DNA from: Psychroserpens sp. NJDZ02
GTDB taxonomy: Bacteria > Bacteroidota > Bacteroidia > Flavobacteriales > Flavobacteriaceae
DNA length: 64,000 nucleotides
Direction of reading: 5' to 3'
NCBI RefSeq assembly: GCF_004843725.1
Contig: NZ_CP039451.1
Location: forward strand, 1,362,501 to 1,426,500
Shown: positions 18,138-26,146 of the stretch, piece after piece
How the letters are laid out: each line of letters opens with the position of its first letter
Numbering within the stretch: position 1 is the first letter of the stretch
Translations under genes and position numbers: made by a program
Notes under the pieces: model-generated
Told to the model about the DNA's origin: nothing
What the model saw: the letters and a program-made list of their open reading frames with translations, nothing else
Databases searched by the model: none

Positions 18138-18712
18138 AGTATTATATATTTATAAAGAAAAAAACTTAGACAATGATAAGGCTTTCCAGCAAACGCCTTA
18201 AGATTTTAAAAGTAGTCGTTCTTTTTTTATTATGACAATCTTTACTTAAAAAACAATTACCAATCAAGAAAGAACTCCTGACCCCAGACACTCATATTTG
18301 TGTTACCAAGTGACAAACTGACCTTTTATAATGGCAGGTTGAAGATTATCAAAAAGGACATATAAACCACCTTCTACTTGATAAAGCACTACTTTTTTAA
18401 TATCTATCTATATCTTATTCTCGCTTCTACTTGAAGTGTTTAATCTAATTGTATTAATATTAAATCCTTAAGCATCCCGCAAATCTTATCTCACACACCA
18501 AAAGAGGTTTTAAAACACCTCTCTCACAGCAAGACCTTTTCGTTACCAAATTGTAATATGAAAAGCTCCTTGAGCTTTACCTACTAATTTCCCAGTGCTT
18601 TGTGTCTAGTCATCATTTTTGAGCTAGCTTAGATTTCAGGTTTTAACTGATACTACAAAAAAAACCATGTCTTGGTTAGTTACTCTTACTATAACTGGCA
18701 TAAAAAATAGGA
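18138..18712. other. Gene-poor, decayed stretch upstream of the GLPGLI operon
   Basis: No intact gene is present. The promoter of the GLPGLI operon should lie in the first 80 bases on the minus strand. At about 18548-18608 the minus strand has a short protein-like tail, TQSTGKLVGKAQGAFHITIW, ending in a stop and preceded by a stop, which looks like another decayed gene end. The rest has stops in all frames and no clear RNA gene. Confidence 0.4.
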
Positions 18713-18832
18713 TTACTCTTTATTATCATCTGCTTCTGCGCGAAGTTGGAATATCTCTGTTCCGGATTTAATGACAGAAGCCTTTTGATAATAATGACCT
18801 GTTGCAAAATAATCTGCCCCAACGAAAGCATA
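18713..18832 (-). pseudogene. Possible gene remnant (about 39 codons, minus strand)
   Basis: The minus strand reads YAFVGADYFATGHYYQKASV followed by IKSGTEIFQLRAEADDNKE and a stop at 18713-18715. The residue mix resembles a genuine C-terminus, but there is no start codon, and upstream the frame runs straight into the antisense of the EEP fragment. I do not recognise the family. It probably marks debris at the right boundary of the inserted segment. Confidence 0.3.
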
Positions 18833-18942
18833 AGCCGAAGGTCGTTATAAAGGCACGCCTTACAGAACCTATGTTGGTAAAACCTATAAAGGTGGCTACA
18901 GCGATCTTTTTCCTGTGTATATGGTTTTGAAGAAAAAATAAT
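18831..18942 (+). pseudogene. Truncated second copy of the EEP gene 3' end
   Basis: The frame reads AEGRYKGTPYRTYVGKTYKG and continues to a stop at 18940-18942, matching the last 36 or so codons of the EEP gene at 13476-14441. By hand, five of seven coding differences are silent third-position changes. One replaces the active-site histidine of SDHFPV by leucine (SDLFPV) and one is Ile to Val. The silent bias suggests that the fragment descends from a once functional, diverged copy and is not a fresh duplication of the neighbour. The match continues about 30 bases past the stop. There is no start and no catalytic core. Confidence 0.85.
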
Positions 18943-18994
18943 ATTATATAACACTTATTAAAAATGTTATAAAATTCTAGGCATGCTATTTGCA

Positions 18995-19002
18995 TAACTT
19001 TG
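18995..19002 (+). promoter_or_regulatory. Bacteroidota -7 promoter box
   Basis: TAACTTTG fits TAnnTTTG and lies 20 bases before the ATG at 19023. It shows that the TTG at 18990 which opens the longest frame is upstream of the transcription start and is not the start codon. Confidence 0.6.
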
Positions 19003-19022
19003 ACTCAAATAAACGCATTAAG

Positions 19023-19481
19023 ATGGATAATATAATAAAGTACGACGTAGGTAGTAATGCTATAAAGCATTTACTTACGGTTAGTAACACTATAGAATTA
19101 TCTTATGTTTATTTACAATCTAAGACCACAAATGACGATATAAAATCCTGGATTGAAGACCATTTAAGCTATACACTATCCTTTAAACAACAATCGATAT
19201 CCATTTTAAAAACGTTAAATAGCACACAAAAAGAGCTGAGTAACTCTGCAATCAAATTAAAATATAGTTTTCTAAAAGTTAAAAGCCTTTTTTATAAAAT
19301 TGAAGATGATGTTATAATTAACGAATGCTTAAAACTTAACGCCTATTTTTTGAACGAACTTAATAAAGAGATGAAATCTGGGATACTATCTAAATCGTCT
19401 TACAACTTGTTAAACACATTAAAAAACAACCTTTTAACTACCAAGCAAGACTTTTACTTTTCAAGATTACGGGTTAGCTAA
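19023..19481 (+). CDS. Hypothetical helical protein
   Basis: From the ATG at 19023 the product has 152 residues beginning MDNIIKYDVGSNAIKHLLTV. It has no signal peptide or membrane segment and is rich in leucine, lysine and serine in patterns expected of long amphipathic helices, so a helical bundle is likely. It carries one cysteine. I do not recognise the family. Its stop lies inside the 3' end of the convergent DUF3095 gene (15-base overlap). It begins the stress/signalling cluster and its -7 box is 20 bases upstream. Confidence 0.65.
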   Translation: MDNIIKYDVGSNAIKHLLTVSNTIELSYVYLQSKTTNDDIKSWIEDHLSYTLSFKQQSISILKTLNSTQKELSNSAIKLKYSFLKVKSLFYKIEDDVIINECLKLNAYFLNELNKEMKSGILSKSSYNLLNTLKNNLLTTKQDFYFSRLRVS

Positions 19482-20669
19482 TCTTTTTCTTTTCAGTTTT
19501 TCTTTAACCGCTATGGCTGCACTTGTGTAACCACCTTCTGTGCCATCTACAAAATGGATGTGCTTTTCTTTTCTATCTTCGATATAACAAGACATTATAG
19601 AGGCATGCGTGATATGTAATCCGTAAATAATCTTGTCACTAGACTCTAAATCATCTAATAGAATTTGTAATCGATTAACCTGTTTGTCTGTACCACTTAT
19701 TACTGTATTGATAGAGCCATCTAACATAATAGTATCTGAGAGTTGACTAACTTTAAAAACATAATATTTACCTGCTTTAAACAGTTTAAAGTAATACTTT
19801 CCAAATAGCGTTACAAGCCAATTATTGATTAGATAGCCTTTACTATTTTTTCCTTTTTTGACATACATCTCTTTTCTTATTTTTTGTAAAGAGGTGTTTA
19901 GCTTTAACTTTAAAGCACTAATTGGATTCCGTTTTTCAAGATTACCAAAAATGTAATTAATCTCATTCATTATAGTGCCAAAAATTTCGGCTTGCTTTTT
20001 TTCATCCTCACAATTTACTAGAAGACATATAACTTTTTTGTCAGATTGATTTGGAGATATTTCATCCCATCGACACTCCATTCCTTCTAGATTTAATTCT
20101 ATCTTGTTATTACTTATAGTTTCAGAAGCTATAAATTGCGCTTTTATAATGGTCTCAGCATATTTAATACCATTACCTAACACAACAGGAGTTGTCAGGT
20201 ATTTATTATGTCTTAATTTTGTTATTCTTAGCGTCACATTATTTGCATAAAGTTTCTCAACGTCTACATGTCCAACTCTTAAATTAAGCTTCAAAGTGTT
20301 TTTTATATGTTGACTATAATTGTTTAAAGCCAATAAGACAGGTTCCAATAACGTGTTGGGAATAATAAAAGTGGACCCATCGCCTCCAAAAAAATAAGGA
20401 ATTGTTACTTTTTTATTAATACTTTTTAAAGTATTCAAAACGGTTATTATACTTCCCGTAGCACATAAATTAACATCATTATGAAATCCTTGTGATACAG
20501 CCACGGTAGAGTTTTCAATATCAGTCACTACTACAGACCAGTTTTTAGGCACACTAGAAAACAGACTTTCATCCTTTAATAGGTCTGTTAATGGCAAACT
20601 GTTTTTCTTAATATTTTTATAAAAATCTAAATCTGCTGTCATCATTACATTAAGGATCTTAAAGACCAT
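19467..20669 (-). CDS. DUF3095 family protein (class III nucleotidyl cyclase-like domain)
   Basis: The 400-residue protein fits DUF3095, an adenylate cyclase-related family. The N-terminal half has the two metal-binding cyclase motifs, WSVVVTDIENSTVAVSQGFH and IPYFFGGDGSTFIIP (about residues 45-63 and 91-105). The C-terminal half is a helical and basic region of unknown role. Whether it makes cyclic nucleotide cannot be seen; the key Asp residues are present. The start may be the ATG at 20669 or one of two ATGs 24-27 bases downstream. It is divergent from the 20895 gene, and a TATCTTTG box lies upstream at 20680-20687. Being next to an AraC/response-regulator/kinase set suggests a signalling function. 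Confidence 0.8.
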   Translation of the reverse strand: MVFKILNVMMTADLDFYKNIKKNSLPLTDLLKDESLFSSVPKNWSVVVTDIENSTVAVSQGFHNDVNLCATGSIITVLNTLKSINKKVTIPYFFGGDGSTFIIPNTLLEPVLLALNNYSQHIKNTLKLNLRVGHVDVEKLYANNVTLRITKLRHNKYLTTPVVLGNGIKYAETIIKAQFIASETISNNKIELNLEGMECRWDEISPNQSDKKVICLLVNCEDEKKQAEIFGTIMNEINYIFGNLEKRNPISALKLKLNTSLQKIRKEMYVKKGKNSKGYLINNWLVTLFGKYYFKLFKAGKYYVFKVSQLSDTIMLDGSINTVISGTDKQVNRLQILLDDLESSDKIIYGLHITHASIMSCYIEDRKEKHIHFVDGTEGGYTSAAIAVKEKLKRKRLANP

Positions 20670-20679
20670 ACTTAGCTAG

Positions 20680-20687
20680 CAAAGATA
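20680..20687 (-). promoter_or_regulatory. Minus-strand -7 promoter box for the DUF3095 gene
   Basis: The minus strand reads TATCTTTG, an exact TAnnTTTG match, ending 10 bases before the ATG at 20669. This is close for a leader, which slightly favours the downstream ATGs at about 20642-20645 as the true start. Confidence 0.45.
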
Positions 20688-20721
20688 CTACTAAAGTAAT
20701 TGTTCTCTTAATTACAAAATC

Positions 20722-20750
20722 ATGTAACATCCCTATAAAATTATGTAACA
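20722..20750. promoter_or_regulatory. Two ATGTAACA boxes in the divergent control region
   Basis: ATGTAACA occurs at 20722-20729 and again at 20743-20750, 21 bases apart (two helix turns), between the DUF3095 gene and the 20895 gene. The same box recurs three times upstream of the 24371 gene. The spacing and location suggest an operator or an alternative sigma factor -35 element. The regulator is unknown. Confidence 0.45.
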
Positions 20751-20894
20751 CCTTAAATAGGTTCTCTTATTAATTTTACAACACAATAATAATTAATACA
20801 ATACTACTCGAAATTTAGGTTTAAGGATTTTAGTATCCTGATCGTGGTTGGTTGTTAATATAGATAGTAGAGTAGTATTTTTAAAACCGAAGAC

Positions 20895-21245
20895 ATGAAA
20901 CCTAATAAACTGCTTTTAATTATAGTCCTGATTTGTATAACCCCTATGTTAATCCTATCGACTAATAATGATGTCACAATAGTTAGTCAACTACCGGCAA
21001 TAAAAACAACAGTTAAAATGGAGAAAACCAATGTTACATCAGCATTAGGACTCGCTATTGATGATGACTATTTTGATATCAAAATAAAAATCCCAAACTA
21101 TAAAGTATCAATAGATTCTAATCAAAATATTATTATAACATCAGAGAACACTTCATTTATTCTAGATAAAAAGGGTACCAAAAACACGACTAAATATACT
21201 GTTTCCAACACTGCAAAAATCATTAATATTATCACTAGACTTTAA
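20895..21245 (+). CDS. Hypothetical exported protein
   Basis: The 116-residue product has an N-terminal hydrophobic signal (MKPNKLLLIIVLICITPMLI, with possible cleavage near residue 22). The mature part is short and polar with alternating residues suggesting beta strands (YFDIKIKIPNYKVSIDSNQN). It has no cysteine and no family I recognise. It stands alone behind a region with two ATGTAACA boxes, 59 bases ahead of the AraC-type regulator gene. Confidence 0.6.
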   Translation: MKPNKLLLIIVLICITPMLILSTNNDVTIVSQLPAIKTTVKMEKTNVTSALGLAIDDDYFDIKIKIPNYKVSIDSNQNIIITSENTSFILDKKGTKNTTKYTVSNTAKIINIITRL

Positions 21246-21303
21246 TAATATAGACTTTTAATATATTTTTATATTATCTTTATTTTGTAACTAAATATAT
21301 AAT

Positions 21304-21870
21304 ATGACCCTGTTTTTTAAATTCGATTTTAATGCTATTTGCCAAATAGTTTTAGAGCAAACACTAAACGCTAATGACGTCAAATATAAAACGATTGGAT
21401 TTGGAGAAATCGAAGTTTTAGAAAAACTAAGCAAAGATAGACACGCCAAACTAGAAGAAGCTTTAAGCAAGTATCAAATAGACATTGTCGAAAATCAAAA
21501 AAGCATTTTAGTCCAAAAAATTAAAGACACTATTATCGATATGGTTTTTAATGAGGATACAGTGGTTAATGTAAAAAGTTCAGTCTATTTAGCGGAAACT
21601 TTGGAGCATAGCTACGGGTATCTTTCTAACTTATTTTCTGAAGTAACGTATACGTCTATTGAGCATTTTATTATTATTCAGAAAATAGAATTTGCTAAAC
21701 AATTAATTAATAAACAAGAGTTTAGTTTAACCGAAATTGCATTTAGGCTAAACTACTCTAGCGTTGCCCATTTAAGCACGCAATTTAAAAACACGACAGG
21801 TATTACACCTTCGGCGTTTCAACGAATCATTGCAAAAAGAAGAGCATTAAATCAACAAAACAACCAGTAA
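21304..21870 (+). CDS. Short AraC-family transcriptional regulator
   Basis: The 188-residue protein has a C-terminal AraC double helix-turn-helix (about residues 85-180), with ETLEHSYGYLSNLFSEVTYT for the first helix pair and FSLTEIAFRLNYSSVAHLST plus FKNTTGITPSAFQ for the second. The N-terminal 80 residues look like a small alpha/beta (ferredoxin-like) domain with GEIEVLEKLSKDRHAKLEEAL, as seen in the short Bacteroidota AraC proteins often found beside stress genes. The response regulator gene begins 5 bases after its stop, so it forms an operon with the two-component genes. It may control the small envelope-stress genes downstream (inference). Confidence 0.85.
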   Translation: MTLFFKFDFNAICQIVLEQTLNANDVKYKTIGFGEIEVLEKLSKDRHAKLEEALSKYQIDIVENQKSILVQKIKDTIIDMVFNEDTVVNVKSSVYLAETLEHSYGYLSNLFSEVTYTSIEHFIIIQKIEFAKQLINKQEFSLTEIAFRLNYSSVAHLSTQFKNTTGITPSAFQRIIAKRRALNQQNNQ

Positions 21871-21875
21871 AAGAC

Positions 21876-22322
21876 ATGCAAGAAGACTATATAAACATAA
21901 CGTTGGCAGACGATGACGAAGATGACAGATTATTTTTTACAGATGCTTTTGACGACATAAAAATAACCACCAGAGTTAAAACATATAACGATGGTGTTTA
22001 CTTGATGGATTATTTAAATAGTGATGACGCCTTACTGCCTAACGTGTTATTTTTAGATTTAAATATGCCTAGAAAGTCAGGTTTAGAATGCTTGAAAGAA
22101 ATCAAACAAAATCCAAAATTTAAGGATATTGCAATAGCGATTTACTCCACCTCAGCTTCCGAAGAAGATATTGAAAACACCTTTATACAAGGAGCCAATA
22201 TTTATATTAAAAAGCCTAGCGATTTTAAAACGCTTAAAAAAGTATTAGCAGAAGTCGTGACAATCAATTGGCAATACCATACCAATAGCATGAACAAAGA
22301 AAACTTCCTATTACGTTTTTAA
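21876..22322 (+). CDS. Single-domain response regulator
   Basis: The 148-residue protein consists of a receiver domain only. The acidic pocket is DDDEDD at residues 12-17, the phosphorylated aspartate is D61 in VLFLDLNMPRKSG, the switch Ser/Thr is in IYSTSA at about 89-94, and the conserved lysine is K113 in YIKKPSDF. There is no DNA-binding output, so it likely acts by protein interaction, as in Rcp1-type or CheY-like regulators. It is flanked by the AraC gene (5 bases) and the histidine kinase gene (3 bases), indicating tight co-expression and likely pairing with that kinase. Confidence 0.92.
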   Translation: MQEDYINITLADDDEDDRLFFTDAFDDIKITTRVKTYNDGVYLMDYLNSDDALLPNVLFLDLNMPRKSGLECLKEIKQNPKFKDIAIAIYSTSASEEDIENTFIQGANIYIKKPSDFKTLKKVLAEVVTINWQYHTNSMNKENFLLRF

Positions 22323-22325
22323 ACT

Positions 22326-24110
22326 ATGATCAAAACATTATCAAATAATATTTCTTTCTTAAGATCAATGCTTTACATAAGCGCATTGGTTATTCTCGTT
22401 GTTGGCGCCTTAACTTATAGAAGCATCACGGAAGTCACTAAGTCTTCCGAAATGATAACACACACCTATAAAGTCAATGTCGAATTAGAGCAAATACTAT
22501 CCAATCTTAAAGATGCAGAAACAGGACAACGTGGTTATATCATTACAAATGACTCTATTTTTTTAGAGCCTTATATTGTCGGTAGAAGTAAAATAAACAA
22601 CAGTTTTGCAGAACTTAAAGCATTAACCACAGATAACAGTGTATTAAAAGATAATTTAATAGATTTAAATGTCTTAATTAACAAAAGGTTATTGGCCTTT
22701 CAGACCTCTTACCGATCACTTCCAAAAAATGATATTGACGATCCTAATTTTATTTCTAATTTCAGGAACGGCAAAGTGTTAATGGATAGCATTAGAGATA
22801 AAATTAAAGGCGTTATCACATTACAAAACAATTTATTAGACAAACGGAACGATGCCTATAAAAGCGACTTGATGGCAACACCTTTGTTATTATTTTCTCT
22901 TTTATTATGTTCGCTATTACTGATGTATGCAGCTTATAATAATATTTACAAAAACATAAAACGATTAAAAGCATCAAACGAAGAATTAGAAATTTTTAAA
23001 GAATCTACCAATCAGTCGGAAATTGTAAGTAAACATGGTAGCTGGACTTGGAATGCTCAAACCAATACGTTTACCTACTCTGACAATTTATATAGATTGT
23101 TAGGAGAACAACCACAATCTTTTGAATCTACCATAGACAACTTTATGAAGTACGTGCATCCCGAAGATGTCGACCAACTAAAGGAACAAGTAGAACAAAT
23201 GCGCGAAGACGCCGAACTCCCTTATATCTATTACAGGGTGGTGCACAAAAACGGGAATATAAAGCATCTTAAAGCTTATGGTAAATCTTTAGTTAACGAC
23301 GATGATGAAACCGTATTACTAGGGACAACCGCGGATATTACAGACGAGATTACAAGCTTTAGAGTCTTAGAAGAACGTAACGCAGAGCTAGAACGAAACA
23401 ATAAAGAATTATCTTCTTTTAATTATGTAGCCAGTCATGATTTACAGGAACCATTACGAAAAATTCAAACGTTTTTATCACGTCTAGAAGATGAAGAAGC
23501 AGAAAAATTATCAGAAAAAGGATTAAAATATATTAACAGAATACAAAATGCAGCGACTAGAATGCGCTCGTTAATTGACGATTTGCTTCAGTTTTCTAGA
23601 TCAAATAAAGCTGACAAAGTTTTTGAAGACTCTAATGTCAATCTTTTACTAGAAGCAGCAAAACAAGATTTAGCAGAGATTATCTCATCAGAACATGCAG
23701 AAATCACATCGGATGCATTTCCTACAATGACCGTCATACCTTTTCAAATACAACAGTTGTTTGTCAATTTATTAGGGAATTCAATTAAATATAAAATTGA
23801 AGGACAAACACCTAAAATAACGATTACACATCAGATTATTGAAGCAGAAAAAGAAGATCCTATCATAAAACCTAAAAAACCTTTTTACCATAAAATAGTC
23901 TTTACAGATAATGGTATTGGTTTTGACAATCAATATGCAGAACAAATTTTTACACTGTTTAGCAGATTACATAATAAAGACGAATATTCTGGAACAGGTA
24001 TAGGCTTATCGATATGTAAAAAAATCGTAGAAAACCATAAAGGCTATATTACCGCTAGTGGACAACCTGGTAAAGGCGCCATATTTACAGTCTATTTACC
24101 TATCGACTAA
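22326..24110 (+). CDS. CHASE3/PAS sensor histidine kinase
   Basis: The 594-residue membrane kinase has a first membrane helix (about residues 12-32), a CHASE3 sensor loop in the periplasm (about 33-180, with the typical LKDAETGQRGYIIT motif), a second membrane helix (about 184-205), and a PAS domain of PAS_3 type (about 235-340). HisKA follows with the phosphorylated H371 in NYVASHDLQEPLRKIQ, and then HATPase_c with NLLGNSIKY, FTDNGIGFD and GTGIGLSICKKI. This architecture resembles phytochrome-like and CHASE3 kinases paired with single-domain regulators. The CHASE3 ligand is unknown. A strong terminator at 24134-24161 ends the operon. Confidence 0.93.
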   Translation: MIKTLSNNISFLRSMLYISALVILVVGALTYRSITEVTKSSEMITHTYKVNVELEQILSNLKDAETGQRGYIITNDSIFLEPYIVGRSKINNSFAELKALTTDNSVLKDNLIDLNVLINKRLLAFQTSYRSLPKNDIDDPNFISNFRNGKVLMDSIRDKIKGVITLQNNLLDKRNDAYKSDLMATPLLLFSLLLCSLLLMYAAYNNIYKNIKRLKASNEELEIFKESTNQSEIVSKHGSWTWNAQTNTFTYSDNLYRLLGEQPQSFESTIDNFMKYVHPEDVDQLKEQVEQMREDAELPYIYYRVVHKNGNIKHLKAYGKSLVNDDDETVLLGTTADITDEITSFRVLEERNAELERNNKELSSFNYVASHDLQEPLRKIQTFLSRLEDEEAEKLSEKGLKYINRIQNAATRMRSLIDDLLQFSRSNKADKVFEDSNVNLLLEAAKQDLAEIISSEHAEITSDAFPTMTVIPFQIQQLFVNLLGNSIKYKIEGQTPKITITHQIIEAEKEDPIIKPKKPFYHKIVFTDNGIGFDNQYAEQIFTLFSRLHNKDEYSGTGIGLSICKKIVENHKGYITASGQPGKGAIFTVYLPID

Positions 24111-24133
24111 AGACACCAACACTTTTTATCTCC

Positions 24134-24161
24134 AGCCTTACTTTTTAGTAAGGCTTTTTTT
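24134..24161 (+). terminator. Rho-independent terminator after the histidine kinase gene
   Basis: AGCCTTACT and AGTAAGGCT form a 9-bp perfect stem with a TTTT loop, followed by six T. Confidence 0.9.
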
Positions 24162-24212
24162 ATGCAAAAAATGTAAATCAATATTGAAATTTTATAACGC
24201 TCTATGAAAATG

Positions 24213-24348
24213 ATGTAACACAAAAATTGCTCTTAAGTGTCACCTTTGCAGTGTAATTAGTAACGAATGAAACAGAAATGAGAATTCTATAACTAATACA
24301 AAAAATGATGTAACATCAAAACAAGACATCGGTTGCATCTTTGTAACA
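24213..24348. promoter_or_regulatory. Three TGTAACA boxes upstream of the small envelope-protein operon
   Basis: ATGTAACA is present at 24213-24220 and 24308-24315, and TTGTAACA at 24341-24348. The middle one is part of a near-perfect palindrome TGATGTAACATCA (24306-24318), and the last overlaps the likely -7 box CATCTTTG (24336-24343). The arrangement suggests control by a dimeric repressor/activator or an ECF-type sigma factor. Which one is unknown. Confidence 0.5.
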
Positions 24349-24370
24349 TCATAAAATTATAAGTAAGACA

Positions 24371-24949
24371 ATGAAATATTTTAAAAATAGAAGAGTAACC
24401 GTTTTAGTCTTCTGTACTGTATTACTGATTGCTTTAAGCTTTATTTCTTGTGATGAGTTAATCACAAACAAACATCGAGAAAAGAAAAAAACAGAACAAA
24501 CCAATCAAACCATAAGTACCAACAAAAATGAAGCTAAGCTATTACTAATGTTATCTAAAGACAACCAAGATGTCATTAAACTGAGTAAAGTATTACAAGA
24601 TGTAATTATTAAAGATCAAAATGTTGCTTTGGCAAAAAAAATTGAACTAACACATTTAGAGATTGCAGAAGATTTTCATGAAGTAGCCTCGGACAAATTA
24701 ATATCAATACCTAACTATTCAGAAATAACAATTAAGCCACCTTTAGATAGCAACCAACAAGATTATAAAATTAAAACCTTAAAAAAGCTAGAATCTAAAA
24801 TAGACAATCAATTGTTTTTATTAGATAAACTATCAAAAACAACCAATAGTCCAGACTTTAAAACATTGATTGGTAAAGCGGACTCTAAAATAGAGGATAG
24901 CCTAAAAAAAACAAAGAACATTATAAATAATATAATTACAAACAGTTAA
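24371..24949 (+). CDS. Hypothetical lipoprotein, helical
   Basis: The 192-residue protein has a signal with the lipobox ISCDEL (cysteine about residue 27). The mature part is mainly polar and predicted helical (for example LLMLSKDNQDVIKLSKVLQ and KKIELTHLEIAEDFHEVASD), recalling DUF4142-type four-helix bundles, but I could not confirm the family. It opens a run of seven small genes encoding exported or membrane proteins and has the TGTAACA boxes directly upstream. Envelope location is expected. Confidence 0.7.
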   Translation: MKYFKNRRVTVLVFCTVLLIALSFISCDELITNKHREKKKTEQTNQTISTNKNEAKLLLMLSKDNQDVIKLSKVLQDVIIKDQNVALAKKIELTHLEIAEDFHEVASDKLISIPNYSEITIKPPLDSNQQDYKIKTLKKLESKIDNQLFLLDKLSKTTNSPDFKTLIGKADSKIEDSLKKTKNIINNIITNS

Positions 24950-24956
24950 AATAATT

Positions 24957-25409
24957 ATGAAAACAATTACTATGAAAACAACAATATTCACCTTAATATT
25001 TTTAGTTACAAGCACATTTTTTGTTTCGGCAGCAGAATTAGACTTATTAGACAGTGACTTGTTAAATAATACTCCCAAAGTCAAAGTGGACAAACCACAA
25101 ATTTATCAATGGACTGTAAAAACTTCTACTGGTGTATTTACAGGTACAGCAGATAATTTAAAGGAGGCTAACAGTCAAATCTCAGAGCTTTCTAAAACAT
25201 CAAAAATCATTAATAAAAACATTACTAGCATTAATTTAAATCACCCTCAAAATGCCGATCGTATTTATACTTGGGGTGTTATTACAGATCGAGGATATGC
25301 AACAGGTGTTGCTACATCTATAAGTCAAGCCACAACCATGGTGAAATTAATGGGGGATTTAGAAGTCCAAAAAACCAAAATTATTGAATCTTTTAAATCA
25401 AACAAATAA
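24957..25409 (+). CDS. Hypothetical exported protein with an internal duplication
   Basis: The 150-residue protein has a signal peptide ending near FFVSAAELD. The mature part holds two related units: YQWTVKTSTGVFTGTADNLK at about residues 49-68 and IYTWGVITDRGYATGVATSI at about 99-118. Both have the pattern Y-x-W-x-V-x-T-x-x-G-x-x-T/A-G-x-A followed by a helix (KEANSQISEL / SQATTMVKLM). I do not recognise the family. The duplicated strand-strand-helix unit is unusual for such a short protein. Translation may start at 24957 or at a second MKT 15 bases later. It is co-transcribed with its neighbours. Confidence 0.68.
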   Translation: MKTITMKTTIFTLIFLVTSTFFVSAAELDLLDSDLLNNTPKVKVDKPQIYQWTVKTSTGVFTGTADNLKEANSQISELSKTSKIINKNITSINLNHPQNADRIYTWGVITDRGYATGVATSISQATTMVKLMGDLEVQKTKIIESFKSNK

Positions 25410-25437
25410 AAATATTAACCTAAAACCATAAAATATC

Positions 25438-25590
25438 ATGAGAGGACTACTTTATATTATCGCAGTAATACTTGTAATAGGTTGGGCACTAGGATTTTTT
25501 GTGTACAGCGCAAGTGGATTAATTCACATCCTTCTAGTCATTGCAGTAATAGCAATATTACTAAGACTAATAGGCGGAAAAGGCGTCTAA
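25438..25590 (+). CDS. Small two-helix membrane protein (lmo0937 family)
   Basis: An open frame of 50 residues starts MRGLLYIIAVILVIGWALGF and contains two hydrophobic helices separated by VYSASGLIH, ending LLRLIGGKGV. This matches the short lmo0937-type stress-associated membrane proteins that are common in Bacteroidota near DUF2383 genes. It is predicted to sit in the inner membrane; its function is not known. It lies 28 bases downstream of the preceding gene and 43 bases before the next. Confidence 0.8.
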   Translation: MRGLLYIIAVILVIGWALGFFVYSASGLIHILLVIAVIAILLRLIGGKGV

Positions 25591-25633
25591 CTACTATAAA
25601 ATTTTTAATACAAATAATAAACAAAAAATACAT

Positions 25634-26104
25634 ATGAAAAAAATAATATTCTCAATACTAGCCATAACAATCACAGCATTTACAGTAAATGCACAAGATA
25701 TTTCTAAAAACGCACTAGGTTTAAGATTAGGTGATAACGATGGACTAGGTGGAGAAATATCATACCAAAGGCATTTAAACGACAACAACAGATTAGAGTT
25801 GGATTTAGGTTGGAGAGACTCCGATAACTTAGACGTATTTAAACTAGTTGGGTTATACCAATGGGTTATGCCGATAGATGACAGCTTTAACTGGTATGTT
25901 GGTGCAGGTGCCGGATTTGGATCTTACGATTCAGGAAATGATGATGGCACTTTTGCTTTAGTCGCTGGAGACATTGGTATCGAGTACAATTTTGATATTC
26001 CATTACAATTATCATTAGATTTTAGACCAGAATTAGGATTTGATGATGCTTATAGTGACGATGTTGACTTTGATATAGCCTTAGGGATACGCTATAGATT
26101 CTAA
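25634..26104 (+). CDS. Small outer-membrane beta-barrel protein
   Basis: The 156-residue protein has a signal peptide ending AFTVNAQDISK. The rest has alternating hydrophobic strands and glycine-rich turns (for example LGLRLGDNDGLGGEISYQRH and WYVGAGAGFGSYDSG). It ends in a typical barrel C-terminus, FDIALGIRYRF, with a terminal phenylalanine. It is likely an OmpW/OmpX-like eight-stranded barrel, with no specific ligand evident. It is in the same run of small stress/envelope genes. Confidence 0.8.
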   Translation: MKKIIFSILAITITAFTVNAQDISKNALGLRLGDNDGLGGEISYQRHLNDNNRLELDLGWRDSDNLDVFKLVGLYQWVMPIDDSFNWYVGAGAGFGSYDSGNDDGTFALVAGDIGIEYNFDIPLQLSLDFRPELGFDDAYSDDVDFDIALGIRYRF

Positions 26105-26146
26105 AACAATCCCAATTAATTATTAACACATCAAAAACTAAAAATT

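Noticed and set aside
18676-18995. Two longer minus-strand frames (92 and 75 codons) in the gap before 19023
   Set aside because: They run antisense through the EEP fragment and have unlikely composition (Cys/Phe/Arg-rich); no start signal. A third frame gives the protein-like tail reported instead.
18990-19022. TTG start for the 19023 gene
   Set aside because: A -7 box TAACTTTG at 18995-19002 places transcription start downstream of it.
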